DNA of 64,000 nucleotides, from positions 43,989-107,988 of the forward strand of contig NZ_SMDQ01000014.1 in the NCBI RefSeq assembly GCF_012911975.1, read 5' to 3'. Of the stretch, positions 24,744-34,196 are shown piece by piece. Position 1 is the first letter of the stretch. Every line of letters starts with the position of its first letter. The DNA is from Nodosilinea sp. P-1105. Lineage in GTDB: Bacteria; Cyanobacteriota; Cyanobacteriia; Phormidesmidales; Phormidesmidaceae. Under the pieces are notes generated by a model that ran no database searches, had not been told where the DNA came from, and was given only the letters and a program-made list of their open reading frames with translations. The position numbers were made by a program, and so were the translations under genes.

Positions 24744-26462
24744 TTAGCGGCGGACGAAGTCAATCGTTGATAGGTAAAGGCGACCTGGGGAAGCTTGGTC
24801 AAAGACAATGGTTAGAGACTCTAAGGCGGTTAGATCGACGCCATGGAACTGCTGGAGGGGTACACGCAAGGCCGTTGGGTAGGTGTGACCTGAGGTGGCT
24901 TTCTCGGAAAACTGACGCAAGGCCGGGGCGGTGACCGGGATATCGACCCGCACCGCTTTACCCTGCTGATCTTGCAAAATCAGGCCCAGGGCCACCTTTG
25001 AGTCGGTAAAGTTGGCATTCATGGCGAGCCTGAGCTCTAGGCTGTCAAAGGCGTTGATCGGGACGCTTGGTAGGGGAAAATGGAGCTGTTCTGCAGGGGT
25101 AGCCCAGTCGAGGACTAGTACGCCGGGAAATTTGGGGTAGGGGCGAGGTCTGTCGGCGCAGGCGGCAAAGCTGGGGCAGCGGTGGAGGGTGAGTCCTGGG
25201 CTTGGTTGGGGGAGTTGATCTGGGCTAGTCTCAGCGTTGAATACGGTGCAGCGGTGGGTGGTGGGTAAGACCAGGTGCGTGGCGATTGACAGGCCCTGGA
25301 GGTGGCTGGGGGCGGCCCGGTCGGGGGCGAGGCCTAAGGTGGCTAATGAGTGGCGGTCGGTGGGCTCTGACCACACCGCCTGGAGAAAGGTGATGATGTA
25401 TTGACTCAGTACATCTTCTTGCACCACCCGAGATAAGCGGTAGGCCGATCGCTGGGGATCACAGAGATCCCCATGGTTGGGTTGGCGATAGTAGTCGTCT
25501 GGGGCGACAGCGGCGTTAAAGAAATTGTGGTTGGCCCCCCACAGCAGCACACCAATGGCTGGAGTGGTGCGGGCCGAGTCTTGGCGAGCGGTTTCCAGAT
25601 AGTAGAGGCTGCTGAAATCAAAGATGTCGCGATCGCAGCCTCCCATCAGTACAGCGGTAGGCACATCCGGTAGCTGAAACACATCGGGGCGATCGCTAAC
25701 TGGCTGGCTGCGGGTGGGGGCAACTAGCACCAGGGCCGATGGTGTCAAGGTCTTCTCGGCGGGGTTGACTTGGGTCCGCCCTGAGGCCCACAACGCTGCT
25801 GCACCGCCCCCCATGGAATGGCCTACCACCGCCAGTTTTGAGTCATCCACCTGGCCTTCAAGGGACAGGTCAAACCCCCCAGGCTCACCCCGATGGGCGG
25901 CCTCTAGCCGGGTAAGATGAGCTTCAATGATCTGGCCACTGCGCTGGTCCGCCAGGGTACTGCGGTTGGCAGCGGTAGCCCCATGGGTATCGGCAAAGGC
26001 CCCATTCAGGTTGGGCACTAGCACCCCGTACCCCGCCTCAGCCAGTGCTTGGGCCAGGTAAGCCAAGCCCCAGTCATAGCGGGTTTCTGTCCCCGGCGGA
26101 CAGGGCCACTGGCTGTCGTCCCCATCGGCAAAGTGACAGCCGGGATGGCGACCATGCAGCAGTAGCACCCAGGGAAAAGGGCCAGGCCCATCGGGGACTG
26201 CGATCGCGCCTGTCAGGGGGATGGGCATGGTGTGAAATGGTGCTGCCACCCCCTGCTGGCTGATGGTCACTTCCCCCAGATTGTAGGACTGCACCAAGGG
26301 AAAGTCGGCTAAATCTGGGGTGAGGGTAGGCGGTGGGGCCAGGGACTGCGCTGGTAGCCCGGCACCGATCAAGGCAAGGCAAAAGCCTAAAGCCAGTTGA
26401 GTCATCCAGCGGATAGGGCGATCGCATCGCTGGCTGGTGTGTCGATTTACCGATGAGTTCAC
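24744..26462 (-). CDS. Exported alpha/beta hydrolase with C-terminal extra domain
   Basis: 572 residues. After a basic start, a signal peptide spans about residues 20-42. The hydrolase domain has LLLHGRHPGC near the oxyanion hole, the nucleophile elbow GHSMGGG (about residue 218), and the histidine in GANHNFFN. It resembles the chlorophyllase/PET-hydrolase-like esterase group. From about residue 375 a second domain of roughly 190 residues follows, beta-rich, ending TIVFDQASPGRLYLSTIDFV, like a carbohydrate-binding or jelly-roll module; similar modules often follow secreted hydrolases. The substrate is unknown. It is probably periplasmic or secreted. Confidence 0.8.
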   Translation of the reverse strand: MNSSVNRHTSQRCDRPIRWMTQLALGFCLALIGAGLPAQSLAPPPTLTPDLADFPLVQSYNLGEVTISQQGVAAPFHTMPIPLTGAIAVPDGPGPFPWVLLLHGRHPGCHFADGDDSQWPCPPGTETRYDWGLAYLAQALAEAGYGVLVPNLNGAFADTHGATAANRSTLADQRSGQIIEAHLTRLEAAHRGEPGGFDLSLEGQVDDSKLAVVGHSMGGGAAALWASGRTQVNPAEKTLTPSALVLVAPTRSQPVSDRPDVFQLPDVPTAVLMGGCDRDIFDFSSLYYLETARQDSARTTPAIGVLLWGANHNFFNAAVAPDDYYRQPNHGDLCDPQRSAYRLSRVVQEDVLSQYIITFLQAVWSEPTDRHSLATLGLAPDRAAPSHLQGLSIATHLVLPTTHRCTVFNAETSPDQLPQPSPGLTLHRCPSFAACADRPRPYPKFPGVLVLDWATPAEQLHFPLPSVPINAFDSLELRLAMNANFTDSKVALGLILQDQQGKAVRVDIPVTAPALRQFSEKATSGHTYPTALRVPLQQFHGVDLTALESLTIVFDQASPGRLYLSTIDFVRR

Positions 26463-26498
26463 TTACGCAGGTGGCCAGGTTCTAGGGACCAGATATCA

Positions 26499-26520
26499 GT
26501 ATCAGGAATGGTTGGTCGAC
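26499..26520 (+). repeat. Dispersed GGTATCAGGAATGGTTGG-type repeat, copy
   Basis: Sequence GTATCAGGAATGGTTGGTCG plus AC, in the gap between the hydrolase and the yjbQ remnant. Confidence 0.5.
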
Positions 26521-26601
26521 TGACGTGGCCGAGTACTCGTTTGTTTCCCATGGTCGGATCGGTAGGATCGAAAGTTAAGTTGCTAAAACGGAGAGAGGGC
26601 T

Positions 26602-26793
26602 ATGGTTTATCAAGACACCATTAGTTTACCGACGGAAGGTCATGGAGACATGGCCACTTGGTTAGGCCCATCCCTGACGGTACTGGTCGCCCAGGGGCAG
26701 CTCGTGCTGGGAACCTGGCAGCAGATCTTCTATCTAGAATGCGACATCAAAGCCCGGCAGCGCCAAGTGATGGTGACTGTTTACGGCAAATAA
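26602..26793 (+). pseudogene. yjbQ: YjbQ/UPF0047 gene with a large in-frame internal deletion
   Basis: An open frame of 63 residues where the family has about 138. Residues 1-17 (MVYQDTISLPTEGHGDM) match the YjbQ N-terminus. Residues 18-63 (ATWLGPSLTVLV, GQLVLGTWQQIFYLE, QRQVMVTVYGK) match the C-terminal third. The middle, including the conserved HTSASLTIQENxDP core, is missing without a frameshift. Full-length relatives carry GHGDM near residue 15 and DDMPAH before the C-terminal part, so recombination at a short GAYATG-like match is a likely cause. The ribosome site GGAGAGAGG and start codon remain intact. The protein, if made, lacks the presumed active site. Confidence 0.75.
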
Positions 26794-26818
26794 CGCAGGG
26801 TAACAAGCAGGATACGGC

Positions 26819-27577
26819 CTACACCACCTTGTTGACGGGGGTGGCCTGATCGCGTCTGGGTTCAAACAGGGTGGCATAGACCCAGCCAGCCAGCAAGGCT
26901 CCTAGAATGGGCGCTACCCAGAACAGCCAAAGCTGTCCTAACACATCACCTCCCACAAACAGAGCTGGACCCGTGCTGCGGGCTGGGTTTACCGAAGTAT
27001 TGGTGACCGGAATGCTTATCAGGTGAATCAGGGTGAGGGCCATCCCAATCGCGATCGGGGCCAACCCGGCTGGGGCTCGGGTATCGGTGGCCCCCATGAT
27101 GATCATCACGAAAAAGAAGGTCATCACCACTTCACAGAGAAACGCCGCAAACAGGCTGAAGTTCCCGGGGGAATGCATCCCAAACCCATTGGTGGCCAGG
27201 GGGTTGCCGCTGGAGGGGTCAATGGCAAACCCTGGTTGCCCCAGGGCAATCAAATAAACAATGCCAGCGGCTACGATCGCCCCTAATACCTGAGCCACAA
27301 TATAAGGTAACAGTTCGCTGCTGGGGAAACGCCCCCCAGCCCAGAGGCCAAAGGACACCGCTGGGTTCAAGTGACAGCCAGAAATGTGGCCAATGGCGTA
27401 GGCCATGGTTAGTACAGTCAGGCCAAAGGCCAGAGAAACGCCCAAGAAGCCCAGGCCCAGGTTAATAGCACCGGTACCGTCTAAAAAGATGGCGGCCAAA
27501 ACGGCGCTACCACAACCGCCCAGCACTAGCCACAAGGTTCCCAGAAATTCAGCCGCACAACGGGTTACGAGAGGCAT
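26819..27577 (-). CDS. aqpZ: Aquaporin Z
   Basis: 252 residues, six membrane helices plus two half helices. Both NPA boxes are present: HLNPAVSFG (about residue 69) and SVNPARSTG (about residue 198), the arginine of the selectivity filter following the second. The wide SVNPARS motif and GGCGSAV stretch near the N-terminus match bacterial AqpZ, a water channel; in Synechocystis AqpZ is required for osmotic responses and circadian-linked volume changes. The gene is divergent from glgX with a 230-base promoter region and convergent with the yjbQ remnant. Confidence 0.95.
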   Translation of the reverse strand: MPLVTRCAAEFLGTLWLVLGGCGSAVLAAIFLDGTGAINLGLGFLGVSLAFGLTVLTMAYAIGHISGCHLNPAVSFGLWAGGRFPSSELLPYIVAQVLGAIVAAGIVYLIALGQPGFAIDPSSGNPLATNGFGMHSPGNFSLFAAFLCEVVMTFFFVMIIMGATDTRAPAGLAPIAIGMALTLIHLISIPVTNTSVNPARSTGPALFVGGDVLGQLWLFWVAPILGALLAGWVYATLFEPRRDQATPVNKVV

Positions 27578-27807
27578 GGTTCACCAATCCTAGATTTAAG
27601 TTTAAGTAATGAGGTCAAACGCCTTTGCATCAGTAGGGACAGAGACGACTCACATGTTGATGGACCGAGAATATCGCAAAACTATAAAAGATTTATAAGT
27701 AACCCCGCTGGCTAGGGCCGGAAGACAGGACCCCTTTCCCTAACGAGGAACAAACTTCGCCTGTTACTCTGAGAAAAGATCGTTGTCGATAGGAACCAGC
27801 CATCACT

Positions 27808-29964
27808 ATGGGAATGCAAGTCTGGCCAGGACGTTCTCACCCCCTGGGGGCCACCTGGGATGGTAAGGGCACGAACTTTGCGTTGTTTTCTGAAAATGCC
27901 ACGGCAGTGGACTTATGTTTGTTTAACGGGGCTGGTCAAGAGATCCGGGTCCCCCTGCCGGAGGTGGAAAACTATGTGTGGCATGGCTATGTGGTGGGGG
28001 TAGAGCCAGGACAACGCTATGGCTATCGGGTACATGGCCCTTACGATCCAGAGGAAGGGCAGCGCTTCAATGCCCATAAGCTGCTGATTGATCCCTATGC
28101 CTATGCCCTAGATGGTGATGTGCGGCTAGATCCATCGATTTTTGGCTACGAAATGGGGGCGATCGCCGACGATGATACCGACCTCACTTTTTCCACCACC
28201 AACAGTGCGACCTACGTGCCCAAAGGGGTAGTGGTAGATACCAGCTTTGACTGGGAGGGCGATCGCCATCCCGACACCCCCTGGCACCACACCGTCATCT
28301 ACGAAACCCATGTCAAGGGGCTCACCCAGCGCCATCCCGATATTCCTAACGAACTGCGGGGTACCTATGCCGGATTGGCCCACCCGGTGATGGTTGAATA
28401 TCTCAAAACCCTGGGCATCACCGCTGTCGAGCTGTTACCTGTGCATCACTTCCATGCGTTTCCTGGGCACTTGGCTGGTACGGGTTTGCGCAACTACTGG
28501 GGCTATGATTCCCTTGGCTACTTTGCCCCCTATGGCGGCTACAGCGCGGTCGGTTGGGCGGGTGGCCAGGTGAAGGAGTTTAAGCACATGGTCAAGACCC
28601 TGCACCAGGCCGGAATTGAGGTGATCTTAGACGTGGTTTACAACCACACTGGGGAAGGTAGCCACTTAGGCCCTACCCTATCCTTCCGGGGTATCGACAA
28701 CGCCGCCTATTATCGGCTGGTGGAAGATGACCTGCGCTACTACATGGATTTCACGGGCTGCGGCAATTCCCTCAACGTGCGCCATCCCCAGGTGTTAAAG
28801 CTAATCATGGATAGCCTGCGCTACTGGGTGCTAGAAATGCACGTCGACGGCTTCCGGTTTGATTTAGCTTCCGCTCTGGCCCGAGAACTGTACGACGTTG
28901 ATAGTCTGGCCGCCTTCTTTGACATCATTCACCAGGACCCGGTACTTTCCACTACCAAGTTGATTGCCGAACCCTGGGACCTGGGGGAAGGGGGCTACCA
29001 GGTGGGTAACTTTCCGCTGCTGTGGTCTGAGTGGAACGGCAAGTACCGTGACTCCATGCGCGATTTCTGGCGCGACCACGACTGCCGCCTGGGGGAATTT
29101 GCCTTCCGGATTACCGGTAGTTCTGACCTGTACCAGGCCAACGGCAAACGGCCCCACGCCAGCATTAACTTCATTACCTGCCATGATGGCTTTACCCTGC
29201 GGGATTTAGTTAGCTACAACGAAAAACACAATGAGGCTAACCAAGAAGACAACCGGGACGGGGAAAGCTACAACCGCTCCTGGAACTGCGGGGCCGAAGG
29301 GGAGACCGATGATCCTGACATCCTGGCCCTACGGCAAAAGCAGCAGCGTAACTTTATTACCACGCTGTTTCTTTCCCAGGGGGTACCGATGATTTTAGGG
29401 GGCGACGAACTGGGTCGCACCCAACAGGGCAACAACAACACCTACTGCCAAGACAGTGAGTTGGCCTGGTTTGACTGGGATCTGAACCCGGATAACCAGC
29501 AATTGCTGGACTTTACCCGCCAAATCATCGCCCTGCGCCGTGACCATCCCAACTTGTCTCGCCGTCATTGGTTCCAGGGGCGCGATATCCATGGCTCAGG
29601 GGTGAATGACATTGGCTGGTACAACCCTGACGGTACTGAAATTAGCGATGAGCAATGGCATGATGGCGAGGCCAAGGCGATCGCGGTCTTCCTGAACGGT
29701 GAAGGGCTTATTGCCCCTAGCTACCAGGGCGATCGCATTGTCGATGACAGTTTCTTATTGCTATTCAATGCCCAAGCTGAGCCCCAGGAATTCAACATTC
29801 CTCGCACGGTGCAAAAGCGTCCCTGGTCGCTAATCATTGACACGAACCAGCCCCAGGGCTTTGTCCAAGATAGCCACGACTATAAGCCTGATCAGGTGCT
29901 AACCGTAGCTGACTTTGCCACCATGGTCCTGCGTTGCCCTCCCCTTGCTAAACCCCAGCGATAG
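27808..29964 (+). CDS. glgX: Glycogen debranching enzyme (isoamylase type)
   Basis: 718 residues. GH13 enzyme hydrolysing alpha-1,6 branches of glycogen. An N-terminal CBM48-like domain ([23 protein letters not shown]) precedes the TIM barrel. Catalytic-site motifs: DVVYNHT, the nucleophile in DGFRFDLAS, the acid in LIAEPWDLG and [10 protein letters not shown] with the third aspartate. Length is typical of cyanobacterial GlgX. The stop lies 3 bases before the next gene, so the alkyltransferase-like gene is co-transcribed. It works in night-time glycogen use. Confidence 0.96.
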   Translation: MGMQVWPGRSHPLGATWDGKGTNFALFSENATAVDLCLFNGAGQEIRVPLPEVENYVWHGYVVGVEPGQRYGYRVHGPYDPEEGQRFNAHKLLIDPYAYALDGDVRLDPSIFGYEMGAIADDDTDLTFSTTNSATYVPKGVVVDTSFDWEGDRHPDTPWHHTVIYETHVKGLTQRHPDIPNELRGTYAGLAHPVMVEYLKTLGITAVELLPVHHFHAFPGHLAGTGLRNYWGYDSLGYFAPYGGYSAVGWAGGQVKEFKHMVKTLHQAGIEVILDVVYNHTGEGSHLGPTLSFRGIDNAAYYRLVEDDLRYYMDFTGCGNSLNVRHPQVLKLIMDSLRYWVLEMHVDGFRFDLASALARELYDVDSLAAFFDIIHQDPVLSTTKLIAEPWDLGEGGYQVGNFPLLWSEWNGKYRDSMRDFWRDHDCRLGEFAFRITGSSDLYQANGKRPHASINFITCHDGFTLRDLVSYNEKHNEANQEDNRDGESYNRSWNCGAEGETDDPDILALRQKQQRNFITTLFLSQGVPMILGGDELGRTQQGNNNTYCQDSELAWFDWDLNPDNQQLLDFTRQIIALRRDHPNLSRRHWFQGRDIHGSGVNDIGWYNPDGTEISDEQWHDGEAKAIAVFLNGEGLIAPSYQGDRIVDDSFLLLFNAQAEPQEFNIPRTVQKRPWSLIIDTNQPQGFVQDSHDYKPDQVLTVADFATMVLRCPPLAKPQR

Positions 29965-29967
29965 CCC

Positions 29968-30348
29968 ATGACCACCTACGATCGCATCTACGCCATTGTC
30001 CGCCAAATTCCCCCAGGGCAGGTGGCCACCTATGGCCAGGTAGCTGAACTGGCCGGGCTGATCGGCAAGCCGCGCCTGGTGGGCTACGCCCTCTACCGGG
30101 TGGACATGGCTGATGATATCCCCTGGCAGCGGGTAATCAATGCTAAGGGGGAGGTGTCGCACTCGGTCTTGCGCAACGGTACCGACTACCTGCAACGGGC
30201 GATCCTGGAAGAGGAAGGAATTGAGTTTAATGCCAAGGGGCGGGTGGACCTGAAACGCTACCGCTGGCGGCCATCGGAGGCGCTGATTGAGCAGGCGATG
30301 GGGGTGATGGGAGATGGGGGAGATGGGGAGATGGGGAGATGGGTGTAG
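29968..30348 (+). CDS. Alkyltransferase-like (ATL) protein with repeat-derived tail
   Basis: 126 residues. It has the MGMT C-terminal domain fold: QIPPGQVATYGQVAELAG (residues about 13-30), GKPRLVGYAL, and IPWQRVIN at about 51-58. In true methylguanine methyltransferases that site is PCHR; here Trp replaces the acceptor Cys. ATLs with this change bind O6-alkylguanine and pass it to nucleotide excision repair without dealkylating it. From about residue 110 the frame runs into a GGAGATGGG simple repeat, adding a Gly/Asp/Met-rich tail (MGDGGDGEMGRWV) unlikely to be functional. It is 3 bases after glgX. Confidence 0.85.
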   Translation: MTTYDRIYAIVRQIPPGQVATYGQVAELAGLIGKPRLVGYALYRVDMADDIPWQRVINAKGEVSHSVLRNGTDYLQRAILEEEGIEFNAKGRVDLKRYRWRPSEALIEQAMGVMGDGGDGEMGRWV

Positions 30349-30406
30349 ACGCGGAGCGGCTTCCCGGAGGGTAGGGGAGATGGGGGGATGGGGAGATGGG
30401 GTGTAG
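30297..30406 (+). repeat. GGAGATGGG-type simple repeat
   Basis: Degenerate G-rich tandem repeat over the end of the ATL gene and beyond. It is interrupted by the phrase GTGTAGACGCGGAGCGGCTT, which recurs 56 bases later with changes. Similar G-rich repeats occur at 45599-45625. Confidence 0.7.
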
Positions 30407-30691
30407 ACGCAGAACGGCTTCCCGTTCGGCGGTGCCGCTCTCGAAGAGTAGGGTAAGGGTGGTGGGGTGATTTGTGGTGGTTGATAAAATCTATTACGCT
30501 GTACCGTATAGCGTATGGGTTTGACCCGCTGGGTTCCTGGAGCGAGGGAGAGCCATGGAATAGCCAGGCCCTAGATTGGTTCTTTCCCGATAGACCTAAC
30601 TCAAGCGCGATCGCGGTTTAGGTGGGCTTTTATAAAGACTAACCTTACCCATCCCGCGCCATCAGTTTGCTGCCCTTAGGGAGGTTTGATT
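30349..30691. other. Intergenic region upstream of the chaperone-like operon
   Basis: The left part is simple repeat. A dyad TACGCT/AGCGTA at 30495-30515 and a HIP1-containing palindrome near 30606 are the only structures seen. The promoter of the TPR gene must be here; the ribosome site TAGGGAGG is at 30677-30684. Confidence 0.5.
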
Positions 30692-33196
30692 TTGGCTAAA
30701 AGTAAGGGAATCCGCCAACAACTCTCTCAGCTAACGGCTTCGGGCAAAGCTCTGGACAAGCAGTTGCAAACCTTAGTGGCCCAAGGGCAATACACCAAGG
30801 CGATTCGCAAACTACAGCAAGCCCTGAAACGCGACCCCGACCTCACCCCCAGTTTCACCGAGGCCGAGTTGTGGCTAAGGCAGGGCGAGGAAGACTTTGA
30901 GCAGGGGCGCTATGGGCAGGCCGAAACCGCTTACCGCAGTGCCCTTGACCTGGGGTCCTATGGGGATAGCCATTACTGGATCGCCAAGTGTCTACTGGCT
31001 CAACAAAAGGTCGTTGAGGCTCTGGATCTGTTCCAGCAGGCCTTTGACGATAAGACTCTGCCGAAGGAGTTTGGCGGCTGCTACCTCAAATTGTTGTGGC
31101 TGAATGGTCAAGTCGATGTTGTGGAGCGTCTGGTTAAGGCCCAGGCCAAGCGCTTCTTGGCCCCCCACCTGCACTGGGCCAGGGGAGCCCTAGCGCTGCG
31201 AGCCCAGGAGCCTGAAGCCGCTCTAACCCACTTCAAGAAAATGGGACGGCCTGCTAGCCCAGGGGATAAGGTTGCTGTTTGGAGCGGCTATGCCCATCAA
31301 CAACTGGGGGACTGGCCTGCGGCTAAAGGGGCCTTGGGTCTGGGCCAGGGCAGCTTTGGTAGCCCTCTGTTCAGAATCAGACCCCAGCAACATGCCGCTG
31401 TCCAAGCCCTAGCTGTGGTTCAGGCTGCCCATGGCCAGGAGAGTCCGGCCGATCTGGTCAACCTGCAACAGCTTGATGCCTCCCAACGGGATACGGCCCT
31501 GGTGCTTGATCTATTGCACCTGTTACGGCATGAAAATTTCCATGATGCCGCCCATGCCATGCTCGACCTGTCTGAGCAGGTTAGGGCAGCCTACCCCGAG
31601 TTACAAGCCCTAACCGGTCCCCTGATGCGGCTTGCTGGCGACCAGGCCATGAAGCAAGGGGAGATAGGCTGCACCGCCACCTTTTGGAGTCATGTGGTCG
31701 ATCAACCCGAGTTTGACCCGCAGCTAGCTGTGCAGTTGTACCCGGTGCTGGTGGCAACGGGGGAACATCACGAAGCCCAAGACCTGGTCAAGCAGCTCCT
31801 GACTTGGGTGCAGGCCAACGCCAAGCAGCAACCTCAGCTTTGGCCCGAAGAGCGGTTATCCTCTACCCTGGCTCGGTTGTACTGTTGGCTGGCGGATAAA
31901 CAGATGGCCACCCGGCGCTATTCAGAGGCCAAACGTAGTCTAGGGAAAGCTGAAAAGCTGGTGCCTGATCACCCTGAGGTGGTTGGGCGCAAGGGGCTAC
32001 AGGCCTATGAAGCCGGTAAGGTGCCGGAGGCGATTGAGCAATTAACCCAGGCCTTAGAGGGCGGCTGCCAATTTGCTGAAGTCTACCAGGTGCTGCTAGA
32101 AGGCCTGAAGCAAACCGGCGATAAAAATGCCATCAAAACTGTGCGCCGCAAGTTTGGCAAGACCTTCGGGGACATGGGGGTGGAAACTGAGGTGGATATG
32201 CCTGAGTGGATTGAGGCTCTGGCTTTCCAAAATTATGATTTACTGGCGGATTTTGTAGACCAGCAGCCCCAACCCACGCCCCCAGTGCAAGCCCTGAAAA
32301 TCTTTCTGGATGCCGCCACCGATGCGCCTAGTAGTAGCCAAAAAATCACCCTAGATCAAGCCGTGGCCGTGCCCCAGTGGGATGAGTTGCTGCGATCGCA
32401 TCCCCCTGACGTACAAGTCGATATCTTACAAGCCATTTATTGGGTGATTCAGCTGCACGCCAGGCGCAACAAAAAGGGTATCGCTGGTGTTCAAAGTCAT
32501 TATTTCACGAAGATTATTGAGCTCAAGGCCACAGCACCAGCCGCAGACCTGGCTCATCTGGTGGTATTGCCCCTGCGTAATTTGTCAGCCGAGCGCTTTG
32601 CTACAGCTGTAAAGGCTACCCTGAGCCGAGCTGCCCAGCCCGGTCGCCTGATTGCCCAGGCCCAGCTACGGCTACAAATTTTTGCTGAAAGTCGGGCCCT
32701 TGCCCCCTTCATCGCCGAACAACTAGAGCAGGATCCCCAGAACCCGTTGCTGTTGTTGGCCCAGGCGACCCTGTATCCCTTCCGATCGCTGGACTACCAA
32801 ACCTACTATGACCAGGGGTTTGAGCTGGCCCGCAAGCTCCAAGATGCCGAAGCTCTGGAGGCGTTTCGGCGGCAGGACTGGGTGCAAAGCCAAGCCATGG
32901 CCCGTAAGGTGATGGGTAACCAGCTGAATCGAATCAGCGATCCCAGCCAGATCGATATGATGGATATTTTGAAGCGTATGGCCCGGGAAGCCCTGGGGGT
33001 GGATGTGCCCCCTGAGGTGTTGGATCAAATGATTTTGGAGTTTATGGGCCAAGCGGGCAATCCTTTTATGGATGATATGCCCTTCAGCCTGGACGATTTG
33101 ATCGACGAGGAAGAGGAGGATGATTTCTTTTTCTTGCCGCCCCCCGGTAAAAAGCGAAAATCGTCGAAAAAGCGCAAACCCTGGTTCGAACTCTAA
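30692..33196 (+). CDS. TPR protein of an alternative Hsp70 operon
   Basis: 834 residues from the TTG at 30692 (MAKSKGIRQQLSQL), which is 7 bases after GGGAGG; another TTG at 30686 is less well spaced. The N-terminal 200 residues and about 380-480 show TPR-like helical pairs, for example QYTKAIRKLQQALKRDPD and RYGQAETAYRSALDLG. The middle and C-terminal parts are helical without recognised domains. The tail is strongly charged: an Asp/Glu run (DEEEEDD), a Phe-rich patch and a Lys/Arg-rich end (KKRKSSKKRKPWFEL). It is the first gene of a set with J-like, GrpE-like and Hsp70 genes, so a substrate-adaptor or co-chaperone role is inferred. Confidence 0.75.
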   Translation: MAKSKGIRQQLSQLTASGKALDKQLQTLVAQGQYTKAIRKLQQALKRDPDLTPSFTEAELWLRQGEEDFEQGRYGQAETAYRSALDLGSYGDSHYWIAKCLLAQQKVVEALDLFQQAFDDKTLPKEFGGCYLKLLWLNGQVDVVERLVKAQAKRFLAPHLHWARGALALRAQEPEAALTHFKKMGRPASPGDKVAVWSGYAHQQLGDWPAAKGALGLGQGSFGSPLFRIRPQQHAAVQALAVVQAAHGQESPADLVNLQQLDASQRDTALVLDLLHLLRHENFHDAAHAMLDLSEQVRAAYPELQALTGPLMRLAGDQAMKQGEIGCTATFWSHVVDQPEFDPQLAVQLYPVLVATGEHHEAQDLVKQLLTWVQANAKQQPQLWPEERLSSTLARLYCWLADKQMATRRYSEAKRSLGKAEKLVPDHPEVVGRKGLQAYEAGKVPEAIEQLTQALEGGCQFAEVYQVLLEGLKQTGDKNAIKTVRRKFGKTFGDMGVETEVDMPEWIEALAFQNYDLLADFVDQQPQPTPPVQALKIFLDAATDAPSSSQKITLDQAVAVPQWDELLRSHPPDVQVDILQAIYWVIQLHARRNKKGIAGVQSHYFTKIIELKATAPAADLAHLVVLPLRNLSAERFATAVKATLSRAAQPGRLIAQAQLRLQIFAESRALAPFIAEQLEQDPQNPLLLLAQATLYPFRSLDYQTYYDQGFELARKLQDAEALEAFRRQDWVQSQAMARKVMGNQLNRISDPSQIDMMDILKRMAREALGVDVPPEVLDQMILEFMGQAGNPFMDDMPFSLDDLIDEEEEDDFFFLPPPGKKRKSSKKRKPWFEL

Positions 33197-33224
33197 TAAG
33201 CCCTTGAGAGATAGGGAATTCATT

Positions 33225-33254
33225 TTCTGCCTTCTGCCTTCTGCCTTCTGCCTT
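33225..33254 (+). repeat. CCTTCTG heptamer repeat, short array
   Basis: Three perfect units at 33230-33250 with partial units on both sides. It separates the TPR gene from the J-like gene. The same heptamer forms a 13-unit array at 40807-40897. Confidence 0.85.
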
Positions 33255-33272
33255 TATTCATCGTCGCCTGCC

Positions 33273-33566
33273 ATGTCTGATTCCCACGACCTGTTAGGGC
33301 TCGCCCCCGGAGCCACCCCCGCCGAAATCAAATCGGCTTACCATCGCAAACTCAAAGAATTTCCGGCCCACAGCCACCCCCAGGAATTCAAGGCGATTCG
33401 AGCCGCCTACGACACCCTCCGCAAGTCACCCCAGGGGCTGGATGACTTTTTTGCGCCTAAGCCAATTACCGCCGACCTGGATAAGGCCTTGGTAACTCAA
33501 CTGGAGCAGCGAGTCAGGGGCTCGGTGGATGTTACCTTAGAGGATCTAATCTTGCTGACCTTTTAG
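33273..33566 (+). CDS. J-domain-like protein lacking the HPD motif
   Basis: 97 residues from the ATG at 33273 (MSDSHDLLGLAPGATPAEIK); a longer frame upstream is simple repeat and not credible. Residues 5-55 follow the J-domain plan: helix I (HDLLGLAPGATPAEIKSAY), helix II (HRKLKEF), a short loop and helix III (QEFKAIRAAYDTLRK). Where J proteins have HPD, this one reads FPAHSHP, so the tripeptide that stimulates Hsp70 ATPase is absent. The remaining 40 residues carry no Gly/Phe or zinc domain. It stands 11 bases before the GrpE-like gene. Confidence 0.8.
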   Translation: MSDSHDLLGLAPGATPAEIKSAYHRKLKEFPAHSHPQEFKAIRAAYDTLRKSPQGLDDFFAPKPITADLDKALVTQLEQRVRGSVDVTLEDLILLTF

Positions 33567-33577
33567 CGTGTTGCCCC

Positions 33578-34087
33578 ATGACCCGATCGCCCCGAGAACT
33601 GGCCACTCAAAAAATCCAGCTGCGCAAACAGCAAGAAGCCTTGCTGAAGGATTTATTGCCAATTTTAGACGCCCTCGATCGCGCCGCTGACCACTGGCAA
33701 CAGGCCCAGGCCACCCAGACCACCTCGACCCCGGCCCAGCCCCAGGCCTGGTGGCAGCGCTGGCTACAACGTCTGGGACTGGGCAATCTCCAGAAGTCTG
33801 GCCCAGAGGCGGCCAGCCTGGAGACCGTCGTCACCAGCGCCCATGACGGCATCGCCATGATCCGGGAGTCGATGCTGACCGTGCTGGACCAACATCAGGT
33901 CGTCCCCTTGCCCGCTGTGGGGCAGCCCTTTGACCCCAGCCACATGCATGCCCTGGGGCAGCAGCCCGACCCTAGCGTGCCGCCCAATACCGTGGTGCAG
34001 GAGGTGGTACGGGGTTACCGCTGGCAGGATCGGATGCTGCGGGAGGCCCAGGTGATCGTCGCCGTGGCTCCGACAGAGCCGTCCTAG
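33578..34087 (+). CDS. GrpE-like nucleotide exchange factor
   Basis: 169 residues. The N-terminal 40 residues are a helix/coiled coil (LATQKIQLRKQQEALLKDLLPILDALDRA), followed by a Gln/Thr/Pro-rich insert with a Trp patch. The C-terminal beta domain shows the GrpE consensus: MIRESMLTVLDQHQVVPLP, GQPFDPSHMHALGQ, PPNTVVQEVVRGY and MLREAQVIVA. GrpE proteins release ADP from Hsp70. Being next to a matching Hsp70 and divergent in the N-terminal half, it is probably specific to this module, while the housekeeping grpE would be elsewhere. Confidence 0.85.
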   Translation: MTRSPRELATQKIQLRKQQEALLKDLLPILDALDRAADHWQQAQATQTTSTPAQPQAWWQRWLQRLGLGNLQKSGPEAASLETVVTSAHDGIAMIRESMLTVLDQHQVVPLPAVGQPFDPSHMHALGQQPDPSVPPNTVVQEVVRGYRWQDRMLREAQVIVAVAPTEPS

Positions 34088-34132
34088 GGGCGATCGCTGA
34101 AAGCTGTTTTCGCTTGCCTTATTGATTCGCTT

Positions 34133-34162
34133 AACTGTTTCAACGCCAACTGTTTCAACGCC
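34133..34162 (+). repeat. 15-nt tandem duplication before the Hsp70 gene
   Basis: AACTGTTTCAACGCC occurs twice in direct succession (34133-34147, 34148-34162) within the 109-base gap between the GrpE-like and Hsp70 genes. It could contain a regulatory site; no known motif. Confidence 0.7.
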
Positions 34163-34196
34163 AACTCTATAGTCCAGCCGCATAAGGATATCGTTT

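Noticed and set aside
30297..30406. Possible CRISPR array
   Set aside because: Units are short, contiguous, degenerate and without spacers; no cas genes occur in the window.
33120..33272. Long N-terminal extension of the J-like protein
   Set aside because: The extension overlaps the TPR gene end and reads through CCTTCTG repeats; the ATG at 33273 begins the J-like helix I.
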